Under the pieces are notes generated by a model. The model searched no databases and was not told the origin of the DNA. It saw only the letters and a list, made by a program, of their open reading frames with translations. Of a stretch of DNA of 64,000 bases, positions 41,601-49,454 are shown one piece after another (position 1 is the first letter of the stretch; every line of letters starts with the position of its first letter). Origin of the DNA: Melieria omissa (lineage: Eukaryota > Arthropoda > Insecta > Diptera > Ulidiidae). A program made the position numbers and the translations under genes. The stretch lies in assembly GCA_963971225.1 (NCBI GenBank), contig OZ020269.1, forward strand, positions 496,001 through 560,000, written 5' to 3'.

Positions 41601-44500
41601 AAAATCCGTTAACGGGTCGAGATTTAACAGCCATAATTTCGATCATGCTGGCGGTGGGATATTTTTTTTATTTACCAAATTGGTGAAAGGTGGTCACTCT
41701 GGCATAATTTTGACGCCATTTTGATTAAAGTGATTGTGCGTACTTAGGTTCCACAAGCATTTGATTGGTTATATAGATCAGAGGTGCATTCTTTCAATCA
41801 GTCGTTGTTGTGACAGCAACGAAGCAACACGTGTGGGGGCTGCGCGGATTTTTGTTTTGTTGCCTCAAGAAATTGTATGTATGAAAAAAAATTAGATGCT
41901 TTTGTTGTTGTAGTTTTTGTGTGAATGCTTTTTTGTGTTGGCGATTGGTTGGCCTTTCGGCAATGACAAATGGGAACATTATATTTTTTTCACTTATAAT
42001 TTTAAGGGTCAAGCGAAATGCACAATGTGCTTTCAACTAATTCAATTAATTAAATAATTTGTTTGCATTTTTTGGGCAACTTTACATGTATTGGTTTTTG
42101 CTTTTCCATAAGAAGATTTTGGGCACCCCTGATATAGATGTATCATGTGGTCGATATCACTTTTCCACAACGAAATTCTCCTGCATTATCTGAGATAGCG
42201 AGAAGATTGACCCCATTTATGAAAGCTCAAAACTCCAGCTAGGTTTTAAGGTTATTATTTTTTCTATAAACCTAGAATCATCATATTTTACAAGCATTTT
42301 ATCGATTTTGCAGTAGGCAGCCATTCAATGTCACTCTTGCGCATCGATCTGTTCATGATTGCCGAATAGTAATCAAATTATTGATTTAATTTGATAACGC
42401 TGCAATCTCTAGCTACATTTTAAGGGGTTTTTTATTAACGTAACCCATACTGTTTGGAATCTATAAGCACTTTAGTGGTGAGTGTGTATTTTGTAATAGG
42501 CAGTTTTTCAATGTTATCCTTGCGCATCGATATGCTCATTATTCCTGAAGGATAATGAAAAGTTAGGGACCAATATAGAAAGCATAAGACTCTGGCTAAA
42601 TTTTAAGGGGTCAATTATTAATATGCACTTATGCATTTGGTGTTGACAAACATTTTAGTGGTTGCACCCAAGTAGCAATTTTTTCAAAGTCACCGTTCCA
42701 AATCGATTTGCTTTCGAACCTTGGGGTATAGAAGGATGATTGATACCATTATAGAAAGCATACGAGTCTAGCTAAATAATAAGGCATAATATTATTAAAA
42801 TCCGTTAACGGGTCGAGATTTAACAGCCATAATTTCGATCATGCTGCCGGGGGGATATTTTTTTTATTTACCAAATTGGTGAAAGGTGGTCACTCTGGCT
42901 TAATTTTGACGCCATTTTGATTAAAGTGATTGTGCGTACTTAGGTTCCACAAGCATTTGATTGATTATATAGATCAGAGGTGCATTCTTTCAATCAGTCG
43001 TTGTTGTGACAGCAACGAAGCAACACGTGTGGGGGCTGCGCGGATTTTTGTTTTGTTGCCTCAAGAAATTGTATGTATGAAAAAAAATTAGATGCTTTTG
43101 TTGTTGTAGTTTTTGTTTTGGCGATTGGTTGGCCTTTCGGCAATGACAAATGGGAACATAATATTTTTTTCACTTATAATTTTAAGGGTCAAGCGAAATG
43201 CACAATGTGCTTTCAACTAATTCAATTAATTAAATAATTTGTTTGCATTTTTTTTGGTCAACTTTACATGTATTGGTTTTTGCTTTTCCATAACAATATT
43301 TTTGGCACCCCTGATATAGATGTATCATGTGGTCGATATCACTTTTCCACAACGAAATTCTCCTGCATTATTTGAGATAGCGAGAAGATTGACCCCATTT
43401 ATGAAAGCTCAAAACTCCAGCTAGGTTTTAAGGTTATTATTTTTTCTATAAACCTAGAATCATCATATTTTACAAGCATTTTATCGATTTTGCAGTAGGC
43501 AGCCATTTAATGTCACTCTTGCGCATCGATCTGTTCATGATTGCCTAATAGTAATCAAATTATTGATTTAATTTGATAAAGCTGCAATCTCTAGCTACAT
43601 TTTAAGGGGTTTTTTATTAACGTAACCCATACCGTTTGGAATCTATAAGCACTTTAGTGGTGAGTGTGTATTTTGTAATAGGCAGTTTTTCAATGTTATC
43701 CTTGCGCATCGATATGCTCATTATTCCTGAAGGATAATGAAAAGTTAGGGACCAATATAGAAAGCATAAGACTCTGGCTAAATTTTAAGGGGTCAATTAT
43801 TAATATGCACTTATGCATTTGGTGTTGACAAACATTTTAGTGGTTGCACCCAAGTAGCAATTTTTTCAAAGTCACCGTTCCAAATCGATTTGCTTTCGAA
43901 CCTTGGGGTATAGAAGGATGATTGATACCATTATAGAAAGCATACGAGTCTAGCTAAATAATAAGGCATAATATTATTAAAATCCGTTAACGGGTCGAGA
44001 TTTAACAGCCATAATTTCGATCATGCTGCCGGGGGGATATTTTTTTTATTTACCAAATTGGTGAAAGGTGGTCACTCTGGCTTAATTTTGACGCCATTTT
44101 GATTAAAGTGATTGTGCGTACTTAGGTTCCACAAGCATTTGATTGATTATATAGATCAGAGGTGCATTCTTTCAATCAGTCGTTGTTGTGACAGCAACGA
44201 AGCAACACGTGTGGGGGCTGCGCGGATTTTTGTTTTGTTGCCTCAAGAAATTGTATGTATGAAAAAAAATTAGATGCTTTTGTTGTTGTAGTTTTTGTTT
44301 TGGCGATTGGTTGGCCTTTCGGCAATGACAAATGGGAACATAATATTTTTTTCACTTATAATTTTAAGGGTCAAGCGAAATGCACAATGTGCTTTCAACT
44401 AATTCAATTAATTAAATAATTTGTTTGCATTTTTTTTGGTCAACTTTACATGTATTGGTTTTTGCTTTTCCATAACAATATTTTGGGCACCCCTGATATA
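38652..44500 (-). repeat. Higher-order repeat with the ATAACAATATTT / CGGGGGGATAT subtype
   Basis: Adjacent units carrying ATAACAATATTT (near 38652, 39832, 43291 and 44471) and CGGGGGGATAT (near 38210, 39390, 42850 and 44030) repeat with an offset of about 4639 bp. A related pair occurs near 24210-25391. The pattern shows duplication of runs of several units. Confidence 0.72.
41150..41175 (-). other. Deletion junction with non-templated filler
   Basis: CTCAAAACTCCA joins CCAAACGCCTAACAGTAATC. About 100 bp of the normal unit (from AGCTAGGTTTTAAGG to the segment before CTAATAGTAATC) is missing, with a few bases that match neither side. The landmark interval 40175-41254 is 1079 bp. Confidence 0.78.
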
Positions 44501-45325
44501 GATGTATCATGTGGTCGATATCACTTTTCCACAACGAAATTCTCCTGCATTATTTGAGATAGCGAGAAGATTGACCCCATTTATGAAAACTCAAAACTCC
44601 AGCTAGGTTTTAAGGTTATTATTTTTTCTATAAACCTAGAATCATCATATTTTACAAGCATTTTATCGATTTTGCAGTAGGCAGCCATTTAATGTCACTC
44701 TTGCGCATCGATCTGTTCATGATTGCCGAATAGTAATCAAATTATTGATTTAATTTGATAAAGCTGCAATCTCTAGCTACATTTTAAGGGGTTTTTTATT
44801 AACGTAACCCATACCGTTTGGAATCTATAAGCACTTTAGTGGTGAGTGTGTATTTTGTAATAGGCAGTTTTTCAATGTTATCTTGCGCATCGATATGCTC
44901 ATTATTCCTGAAGGATAATGAAAAGGTAGGGACCAATATAGAAAGCATAAGACTCTGGCTAAATTTTAAGGGGTCAATTATTAATATGCACTTATGCATT
45001 TGGTGTTGACAAGCATTTTAGTGATTGCACCCAAGTAGCAATTTTTTCAAAGTCACCGTTCCAAATCGATTTGCTTTCGAACCTTGGGGTATAGAAGGAT
45101 GATTGATACCATTATAGAAAGCATACGAGTCTAGCTAAATAATAAGGCATAATATTATTAAAATCCGTTAACGGGTCGAGATTTAACAGCCATAATTTCG
45201 ATCATGCTGGCGGTGGGATATTTTTTTATTTACCAAATTGGTGAAAGGTGGTCACTCTGGCATAATTTTGACGCCATTTTGATTAAAGTGATTGTGCGTA
45301 CTTAGGTTCCACAAGCATTTGATTG

Positions 45326-45332
45326 GTTATAT
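45326..45332. repeat. Target site duplication, left
   Basis: GTTATAT directly precedes the left terminal repeat and matches 49448-49454. The unit without the insertion has one copy. Confidence 0.92.
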
Positions 45333-45363
45333 CAAAGAATATGAAGTAATATAGAACGCGCAT
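45333..45363 (+). repeat. Left terminal inverted repeat, 31 bp
   Basis: Begins CAAAGAATATGAAG and ends ACGCGCAT. It is a perfect reverse complement of 49417-49447. The next base on each side no longer matches. Confidence 0.96.
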
Positions 45364-45807
45364 GTGGGCACACAAGTGTTTTCGGTTGCTATGATGCGAG
45401 CGGGAAGAGCGAAGCGTAGGCATTTGAAAATGTTAGGTTCATAACATTTTCTGTTAGATTTGCGTAGGACAACAGCAAAAAGCTATGTTATTGTTCGCAA
45501 CGGCTTCACTCGTGTACATTGAAGTGGTGGTTGTTGCAGCGTAGTGTTCGCTCAATCATTTTTTGCATGCATGTTTCTTGATCTTGTTTGCCGAAGCGCA
45601 AACAAAAAACAAACAACGAACGAAGGCATCGTCATCATCGTTTCAGCGAAGATGACTCGGGATTCGGTAATGTTTTTGTTGTTGTCGTTTATTGTGTGTA
45701 TGCTTTTTGGTTTTGCAGTAATGTCACTATCAATCGAAGATTTGTGGTGTATGGCTGTTTGCTCAAATGCTACGCTTTGATTGATTTTTAAAACCTGCAA
45801 ATATTTA
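45364..45807. other. Left non-coding region of the transposon
   Basis: No credible gene lies here. Open frames at 45544-45791 begin at GTG or CTG-like codons and look random. The stretch holds the hairpin at 45426-45451. A GT-rich segment at about 45668-45712 resembles part of the host satellite (see findings). A promoter for the transposase would be expected here or in the repeats, but I cannot identify a clear TATA box. Confidence 0.6.
45426..45451. repeat. Perfect hairpin near the left end of the transposon
   Basis: GAAAATGTTA (45426-45435) and TAACATTTTC (45442-45451) are exact inverted repeats around a 6-base loop, about 60 bp inside the left terminal repeat. P-type elements have internal inverted repeats near their ends. 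Whether this is one functionally is not known. Confidence 0.7.
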
Positions 45808-46300
45808 GACGTGGTTGAATCCAATTTGAAATTTTCACAAATATTTTTACGTGGCGAGTTCCAAGTAAAATCATTTGTTTATATTTTGACGTGGTTGATA
45901 ACAATTTTGAACCTTTTGCAGCGGTTTTTTTTTGACGTGGTTGAATCCAATTTGAAATTTTCACAAATATTTTTACGTGGCGAGTTCCAAGTAAAATCAT
46001 TTGTTTATATTTTGACGTGGTTGATACCAATTTTGAACCTTTTGCAGCGGTTTTTTTTTGACGTGGTTGAATCCAATTTGAAATTTTCACAAATATTTTT
46101 ACGTGGCGAGTTCCAAGTAAAATCATTTGTTTATATTTTGACGTGGTTGATACCAATTTTGAACCTTTTGCAGCGTTTTTTTTTTGACGTGGTTGAATCC
46201 AATTTGAAATTTCTACAAATATTTTTACGTGGCGCATTCCAAGTAAAATTATTTGTTTATATTTTGACGTGGTTGATACCAATTTTGAATTTTTTTAAGA
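45808..46300 (+). repeat. Subterminal 126-bp tandem repeat, about four copies
   Basis: Copies start at 45808, 45934, 46060 and 46186, each opening GACGTGGTTGAATCC; the last is slightly short and diverged. Each copy contains three ACGTGG motifs at fixed spacing (40, 40, 46 bp), giving twelve in all: 45809, 45849, 45889, 45935, 45975, 46015, 46061, 46101, 46141, 46187, 46227 and 46267. The array ends about 60 bp before the transposase start codon. Because 126 is a multiple of three, stop-free frames run through it on both strands (201 and 164 codons); I read these as by-products. Regularly spaced short motifs near the end of a THAP-transposase element suggest protein-binding sites, perhaps for transposase or for a host regulator. 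That is inference. Confidence 0.92.
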
Positions 46301-46360
46301 AGTATTTTAACGCCATTGTCCAACATTGTAATTCTATTTTGTGTTTCGGTTTGTTACAAT

Positions 46361-48070
46361 ATGGCTACAAATATAAAGACAAATAGAAATTCCTCAACGT
46401 CTGGAATTCAATGTTGTGTTCGCAGTTGCAAAAAATCGAGACGACAATGCGAGAATCTTAGATTATTTAGATTCCCCGCTGCTGATTTCGTGTTTGGCCA
46501 AATTTGGCACGAAAAATGCAATATATCTTATGACGACTATAACCGAAAACTGTATATTTGTGAAAATCATTTCTCCAGTACTTATGTAGGAAAAAGGTTT
46601 CTAAAAAAGGATGCGATTCCAACCTTAAACTTAGACGAAGATCATGAGATTTCGGATGAAGAATTTTTAGAACCAGATTCTTCATTGAAACGACCACGTT
46701 ATGATGACATAGTATGCAGTAATTGCGAAAAAAACGTCAAAATAACCCATTATTACAAAAAGAAATACAGCGACCTATTAAAAAAATTCAAAAAAATTAA
46801 CGAAAAATTGCGAAAAGAAAAGCGCTTTATTTTAAAATCCAAGAATTGTTGTTCAAAGACTTTAAAAAATTCAATTGATTCTTTAAAACATATCAACTTG
46901 GAATCCAAAACATTTTGTAAACTTTTACTTAGCACCCGGCCAAAAGAATATTCTGACGAAGTGAAATATTTAGCGCAAAATATTTTTTATATTTCACAAT
47001 CAACATATTCTTTCCTAAGAGATAAGTTAAATTTCAATTTGCCACATATCAGCACCTTAAATCGGTGGGCTCCAATAAAGTTCCTTCAGCCCGGTATCAA
47101 CAATGTGGCTTTTGAATTCATTAAAAAGATGTGCTTAGAGTTGGAGGAAAAAAATGAAAATAATATGGTTCTTTTAATGGACGAAATGGCAATACGTAGA
47201 AAATTACGATACAATCAAAAACTAGATTTAATTGACGGATTTGAATGCACAGGCTTCGAAAGAACAAACAAAATTGGTAAGCAAGTATGTGTATTTATGT
47301 TGAAGTCCATGTTCTCGAGTTGGTGTTCAATTTTAAACTATTTTGTGTCAGAGAATGGATTAACAGCAGATACGTTGTGCAAAATAATTAAAGAAAATCT
47401 TAAAATTTTAAGCAATTTTGGTATAGTAGTGAACGTTTTGGTTTGTGATCAGGGGTCTTCTAATAGAAAGTGTTTCTCCGACTTAGGCGTATGTATAGAG
47501 AAACCATACTTTCAATTTCAAAATCAAAAAATTTATTGCATGTTCGATTTCCCACATTTAATCAAGTCATTGCGAAATGGTTGGCTTAAATGCGACTTGA
47601 AAACGCCTGATGGTTTAGTTAGCTTTAAAGTAGTTCAAGAGCTTTGGGAGAGGGAAGAAAATTGTAAAACCAAAATGTGCCCAAAATTGACTAGACAACA
47701 CATATTTCCAAATTCATTTGAAAAAATGCGTGTTAAATTTGCCACGCAAGTGTTCAGTAAAACAGTTGAAGCTGCTATCAGAACAATTTCAGACATAAGT
47801 GGATTTAAAAAAATCACACAAGAGGTAGCGTTATCCACAGCTGATTTTATAGCAAAAATTGATCAAATATTTGATTGCATGAATAGTGGATCTTTGTATG
47901 CAGATAACTGCTACCGATCTGCTCTTCAGATTAAGAAAGAATCGCACACATTTATTCAAACATTTTTATATTATCTAGAGGAAGTGAAATTTGTTGATGA
48001 AAAAAAAACGAGTTTTCTTCCTAGATGGCATGAAACTATCCTTAAAATCGGTCCTTCTACTTGTAGATGA
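46361..48070 (+). CDS. P-element-type transposase, THAP and RNase H-like part (frame 1 of 2)
   Basis: A 569-residue frame from ATG at 46361, the first ATG of this frame (AATATGG context); the frame is open further upstream but only from a TTG. The N-terminus is a C2CH THAP DNA-binding domain: C18 and C23, F38-P39, W49, C67 and H70, ending IPTL near residue 89. A lysine- and leucine-rich probable coiled coil follows at about 130-158, where P transposases dimerise. The RNase H-like catalytic fold follows, with probable catalytic aspartates D274 (LLMDEM) and D363 (VCDQGSSN) and the conserved block FDFPHLIKSLRN around D396-H399. Transposases of this family cut and rejoin the element's own ends in the nucleus. 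No intron is needed to read it. At about 48000 family-like sequence moves to the next frame, so the last 20-odd residues here (to CR) are probably out-of-frame. The missing C-terminal part is the overlapping frame to 48893. Confidence 0.9.
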   Translation: MATNIKTNRNSSTSGIQCCVRSCKKSRRQCENLRLFRFPAADFVFGQIWHEKCNISYDDYNRKLYICENHFSSTYVGKRFLKKDAIPTLNLDEDHEISDEEFLEPDSSLKRPRYDDIVCSNCEKNVKITHYYKKKYSDLLKKFKKINEKLRKEKRFILKSKNCCSKTLKNSIDSLKHINLESKTFCKLLLSTRPKEYSDEVKYLAQNIFYISQSTYSFLRDKLNFNLPHISTLNRWAPIKFLQPGINNVAFEFIKKMCLELEEKNENNMVLLMDEMAIRRKLRYNQKLDLIDGFECTGFERTNKIGKQVCVFMLKSMFSSWCSILNYFVSENGLTADTLCKIIKENLKILSNFGIVVNVLVCDQGSSNRKCFSDLGVCIEKPYFQFQNQKIYCMFDFPHLIKSLRNGWLKCDLKTPDGLVSFKVVQELWEREENCKTKMCPKLTRQHIFPNSFEKMRVKFATQVFSKTVEAAIRTISDISGFKKITQEVALSTADFIAKIDQIFDCMNSGSLYADNCYRSALQIKKESHTFIQTFLYYLEEVKFVDEKKTSFLPRWHETILKIGPSTCR

Positions 48071-48893
48071 AATATTAAAAGATAATTCGGACAAGTTTTT
48101 TATTATGACAAAGGCCTTTAACCAGGACAAGTTGGAGAATACGTTTGCTGTGTTAAGGCAAAAAGGAGGTAATAATTGTAACCCCTCTGTAGCTGAACTT
48201 AATAATATCTTAGCCAGGTTATTAGCCTTTAAAATAATAAAGTTTAGCTCCTCTACCAATTGTGAAGAGACGCAAGATTCAATGACTAATTTAATTTCAA
48301 GCGCTTCTTTTAATGAGGATGTTTTGCAGGCTAATGGCGATGATAATGACAATGAAATCCTGGAAAATCTTGATCTAAGTAGTGAGATGCACGAGGCGTA
48401 TTTTGTAGGTGACACCTTTTGTAATCTGAAAGATATTAACTTAGAGCTGGTTTCCATGAGGTATTTTGTTGGATACGTAGCGTACAAAATCATTCCTAAA
48501 TTAAATTGTGAAAAATGCGGTGACGAATTGAGAAAAAGGGATGAAGTTTTGACTGCTCCAAGTGAAATTTTTATTTTTCACAAAAATTATCAGTCAATTT
48601 CTGATTTTGGTAATCTTTTTGCTCCTTCCAATTCCCTAATGAATGTATGCATAAAACATATTTTAATTTTTCATAAAATCTTCGAAGCAGAACCTGAAAA
48701 AATTGGTATTAAGGCACATGTTTTACAATCTTGTAAAAATGCTACACCTGAATGGTTCCATGGTGAGTGCTGTAACCATAGAGTCCAAATTTTAGATTTT
48801 CTTATTTTAGTTCTTCTACGAAAACACTGCATGTGGGCTGTGCAAAAAGGAAGTTCGAAAGAACGAAAATTGAAAATAATTGTTGGCAAATAA
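47997..48893 (+). CDS. P-element-type transposase, C-terminal part (frame 2 of 2)
   Basis: A frame of 298 codons from an ATG at 47997, overlapping the first frame by about 74 bp. It is probably not an independent gene: its start lies in mid-domain and it picks up where the other frame loses similarity. FFLDGMKLSLKSVLLLVDE continues the catalytic domain. FNQDKLENTFAVLRQKGG is the hallmark P/THAP9 motif that should carry the third acidic residue (E codon at 48135). SMRYFVGYVAYKI followed by CEKCGD matches the typical C-terminal end of the family. Joined, the two parts would be roughly 850 residues, comparable with P transposase (about 750) and THAP9 (about 900). The change of frame falls at a run of nine A (48000-48008), and one extra A there would explain it. 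A sequencing error, a true inactivating mutation, or frameshifting during expression are all possible. Confidence 0.85.
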   Translation: MKKKRVFFLDGMKLSLKSVLLLVDEILKDNSDKFFIMTKAFNQDKLENTFAVLRQKGGNNCNPSVAELNNILARLLAFKIIKFSSSTNCEETQDSMTNLISSASFNEDVLQANGDDNDNEILENLDLSSEMHEAYFVGDTFCNLKDINLELVSMRYFVGYVAYKIIPKLNCEKCGDELRKRDEVLTAPSEIFIFHKNYQSISDFGNLFAPSNSLMNVCIKHILIFHKIFEAEPEKIGIKAHVLQSCKNATPEWFHGECCNHRVQILDFLILVLLRKHCMWAVQKGSSKERKLKIIVGK

Positions 48894-48987
48894 AAAAATT
48901 CTTATTAAAAATTATTATTTATGAAAGATAAATTTAAACGAAAGTAAAACAATAAACATAAAACCTTACAATAATATTCTTAATAAA
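48889..48987 (+). promoter_or_regulatory. Polyadenylation signals of the transposase gene
   Basis: AATAAA occurs at 48889 (overlapping the stop codon), 48951 and 48982, right after the transposase frame ends at 48893. In this AT-rich DNA single hits are weak, but three within 100 bp at the right place make transcript termination here likely. Confidence 0.55.
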
Positions 48988-49321
48988 TAACTATAAACGC
49001 TCTTGTCCAACATGTTTGCACCCATATTTTACTACACCAAGTTCACGCATTTTTTTTGCTAATTGTAATTTGCTTGTGATTATAAAAAAGAAAGCAGAAA
49101 TAACGACGCAACAATTACCAACAACATCAATGCTATCCCGCCTGCACGGCACAGCGCAAAAAACAGTATACCGCTAACTTTTTTTTGTTTGCCAATATTA
49201 TAAGGCTATTCCCCGCGACAACAAAAGCAGCGTTCATCGTCATGTTTATCAAGTGGCGCAACAGCAGCGAGAATACGAATGAGTACAAAAGCGACTTCAA
49301 TTCACATGTTACGCCGAAGTT

Positions 49322-49372
49322 ACAGAGATTTCTGCTGTTAGTAACAGAGATTTCTGCTGTCAATAACAGAGG
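49322..49372 (+). repeat. 22-bp direct repeat near the right end of the transposon
   Basis: ACAGAGATTTCTGCTGT followed by TAGTA, then the same 17 bases followed by CAATA, then ACAGAGG. Copies start at 49322 and 49344 with a third partial at 49366. It ends about 45 bp before the right terminal repeat, a position consistent with a transposase-binding region. It is unrelated to the 126-bp repeats on the left. Confidence 0.8.
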
Positions 49373-49390
49373 GTACTACCAGCAGTACCC
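49371..49390. repeat. Short hairpin near the right end of the transposon
   Basis: GGGTACT (49371-49377) and AGTACCC (49384-49390) are exact inverted copies with a 6-base loop, directly after the 22-bp repeats. Confidence 0.7.
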
Positions 49391-49416
49391 AAGTACAACG
49401 CGTTTGCTTGTATGAG

Positions 49417-49447
49417 ATGCGCGTTCTATATTACTTCATATTCTTTG
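49417..49447 (-). repeat. Right terminal inverted repeat, 31 bp
   Basis: Begins ATGCGCGTTC and ends CATATTCTTTG. It is a perfect inverted copy of 45333-45363. Confidence 0.96.
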
Positions 49448-49454
49448 GTTATAT
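49448..49454. repeat. Target site duplication, right
   Basis: GTTATAT directly follows the right terminal repeat and restores the normal satellite text (ATAGATCAGAGG) after it. Confidence 0.92.

Larger units (their letters stand above)
3599..45325 (-). repeat. Satellite array, block 2 (inverted orientation)
   Basis: About 35 units of roughly 1.18 kb lie in the orientation opposite to block 1. The landmark CCGTTTGGAATCTATAAG starts at 3937, 4310, 5489, 5862, 7347, 8544, 9725, 10922, 12092, 13287, 14466, 15636, 16815, 18012, 19211, 20391, 22120, 23390, 24552, 25733, 26932, 28112, 29294, 30563, 31762, 32942, 34112, 35381, 36651, 37811, 38993, 40175, 41254, 42450 (CTG variant), 43632 and 44814. 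Common spacings are 1160-1199 bp. The outliers (373, 1485, 1729, 1269/1270 and 1079) mark truncations or partial duplications listed separately. Homopolymer length and short indels account for most of the 1160-1199 variation. No host gene or RNA gene is seen. Confidence 0.97.
48988..49416. other. Right non-coding region of the transposon
   Basis: No gene is visible. It holds the short tandem repeat and hairpin listed separately, and is richer in GC than the satellite around it. Short open frames on both strands (49133-49415) have no recognisable domain and do not begin at a convincing ATG. Confidence 0.6.
45333..49447 (+). mobile_element. P-superfamily DNA transposon, 4115 bp, complete ends
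   Basis: The element interrupts one satellite unit. Its first and last 31 bp are perfect inverted copies of each other, beginning CAAAGAATATGAAG. Flanking them is a direct repeat GTTATAT (45326-45332 and 49448-49454), and an uninterrupted unit has this target once (GATTGGTTATATAGATCAG). Inside are a subterminal repeat array, a THAP-type transposase in two overlapping frames, polyadenylation signals, and short repeats at the right end. Canonical Drosophila P has 31-bp terminal repeats and an 8-bp duplication. Here 7 bp fits best; 8 bp (GGTTATAT) is possible only by sharing the terminal G. From memory, a 7-bp duplication is reported for the ProtoP/1360 (Hoppel) branch. Identical ends and an undamaged target site indicate a young insertion. 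The reading frame is shifted once, so this copy may not make full transposase. Confidence 0.93.

Noticed and set aside
46316..46360. Upstream extension of the transposase by 15 residues
   Set aside because: The extension begins at TTG. The first ATG of the frame is at 46361, in a reasonable context and 17 residues before the first THAP cysteine.
45781..46386. 201-codon plus-strand frame and 164-codon minus-strand frame with 42-residue repeats
   Set aside because: Both are consequences of a 126-bp DNA repeat whose length is a multiple of three. Both begin at TTG, and the plus frame overlaps the transposase start.
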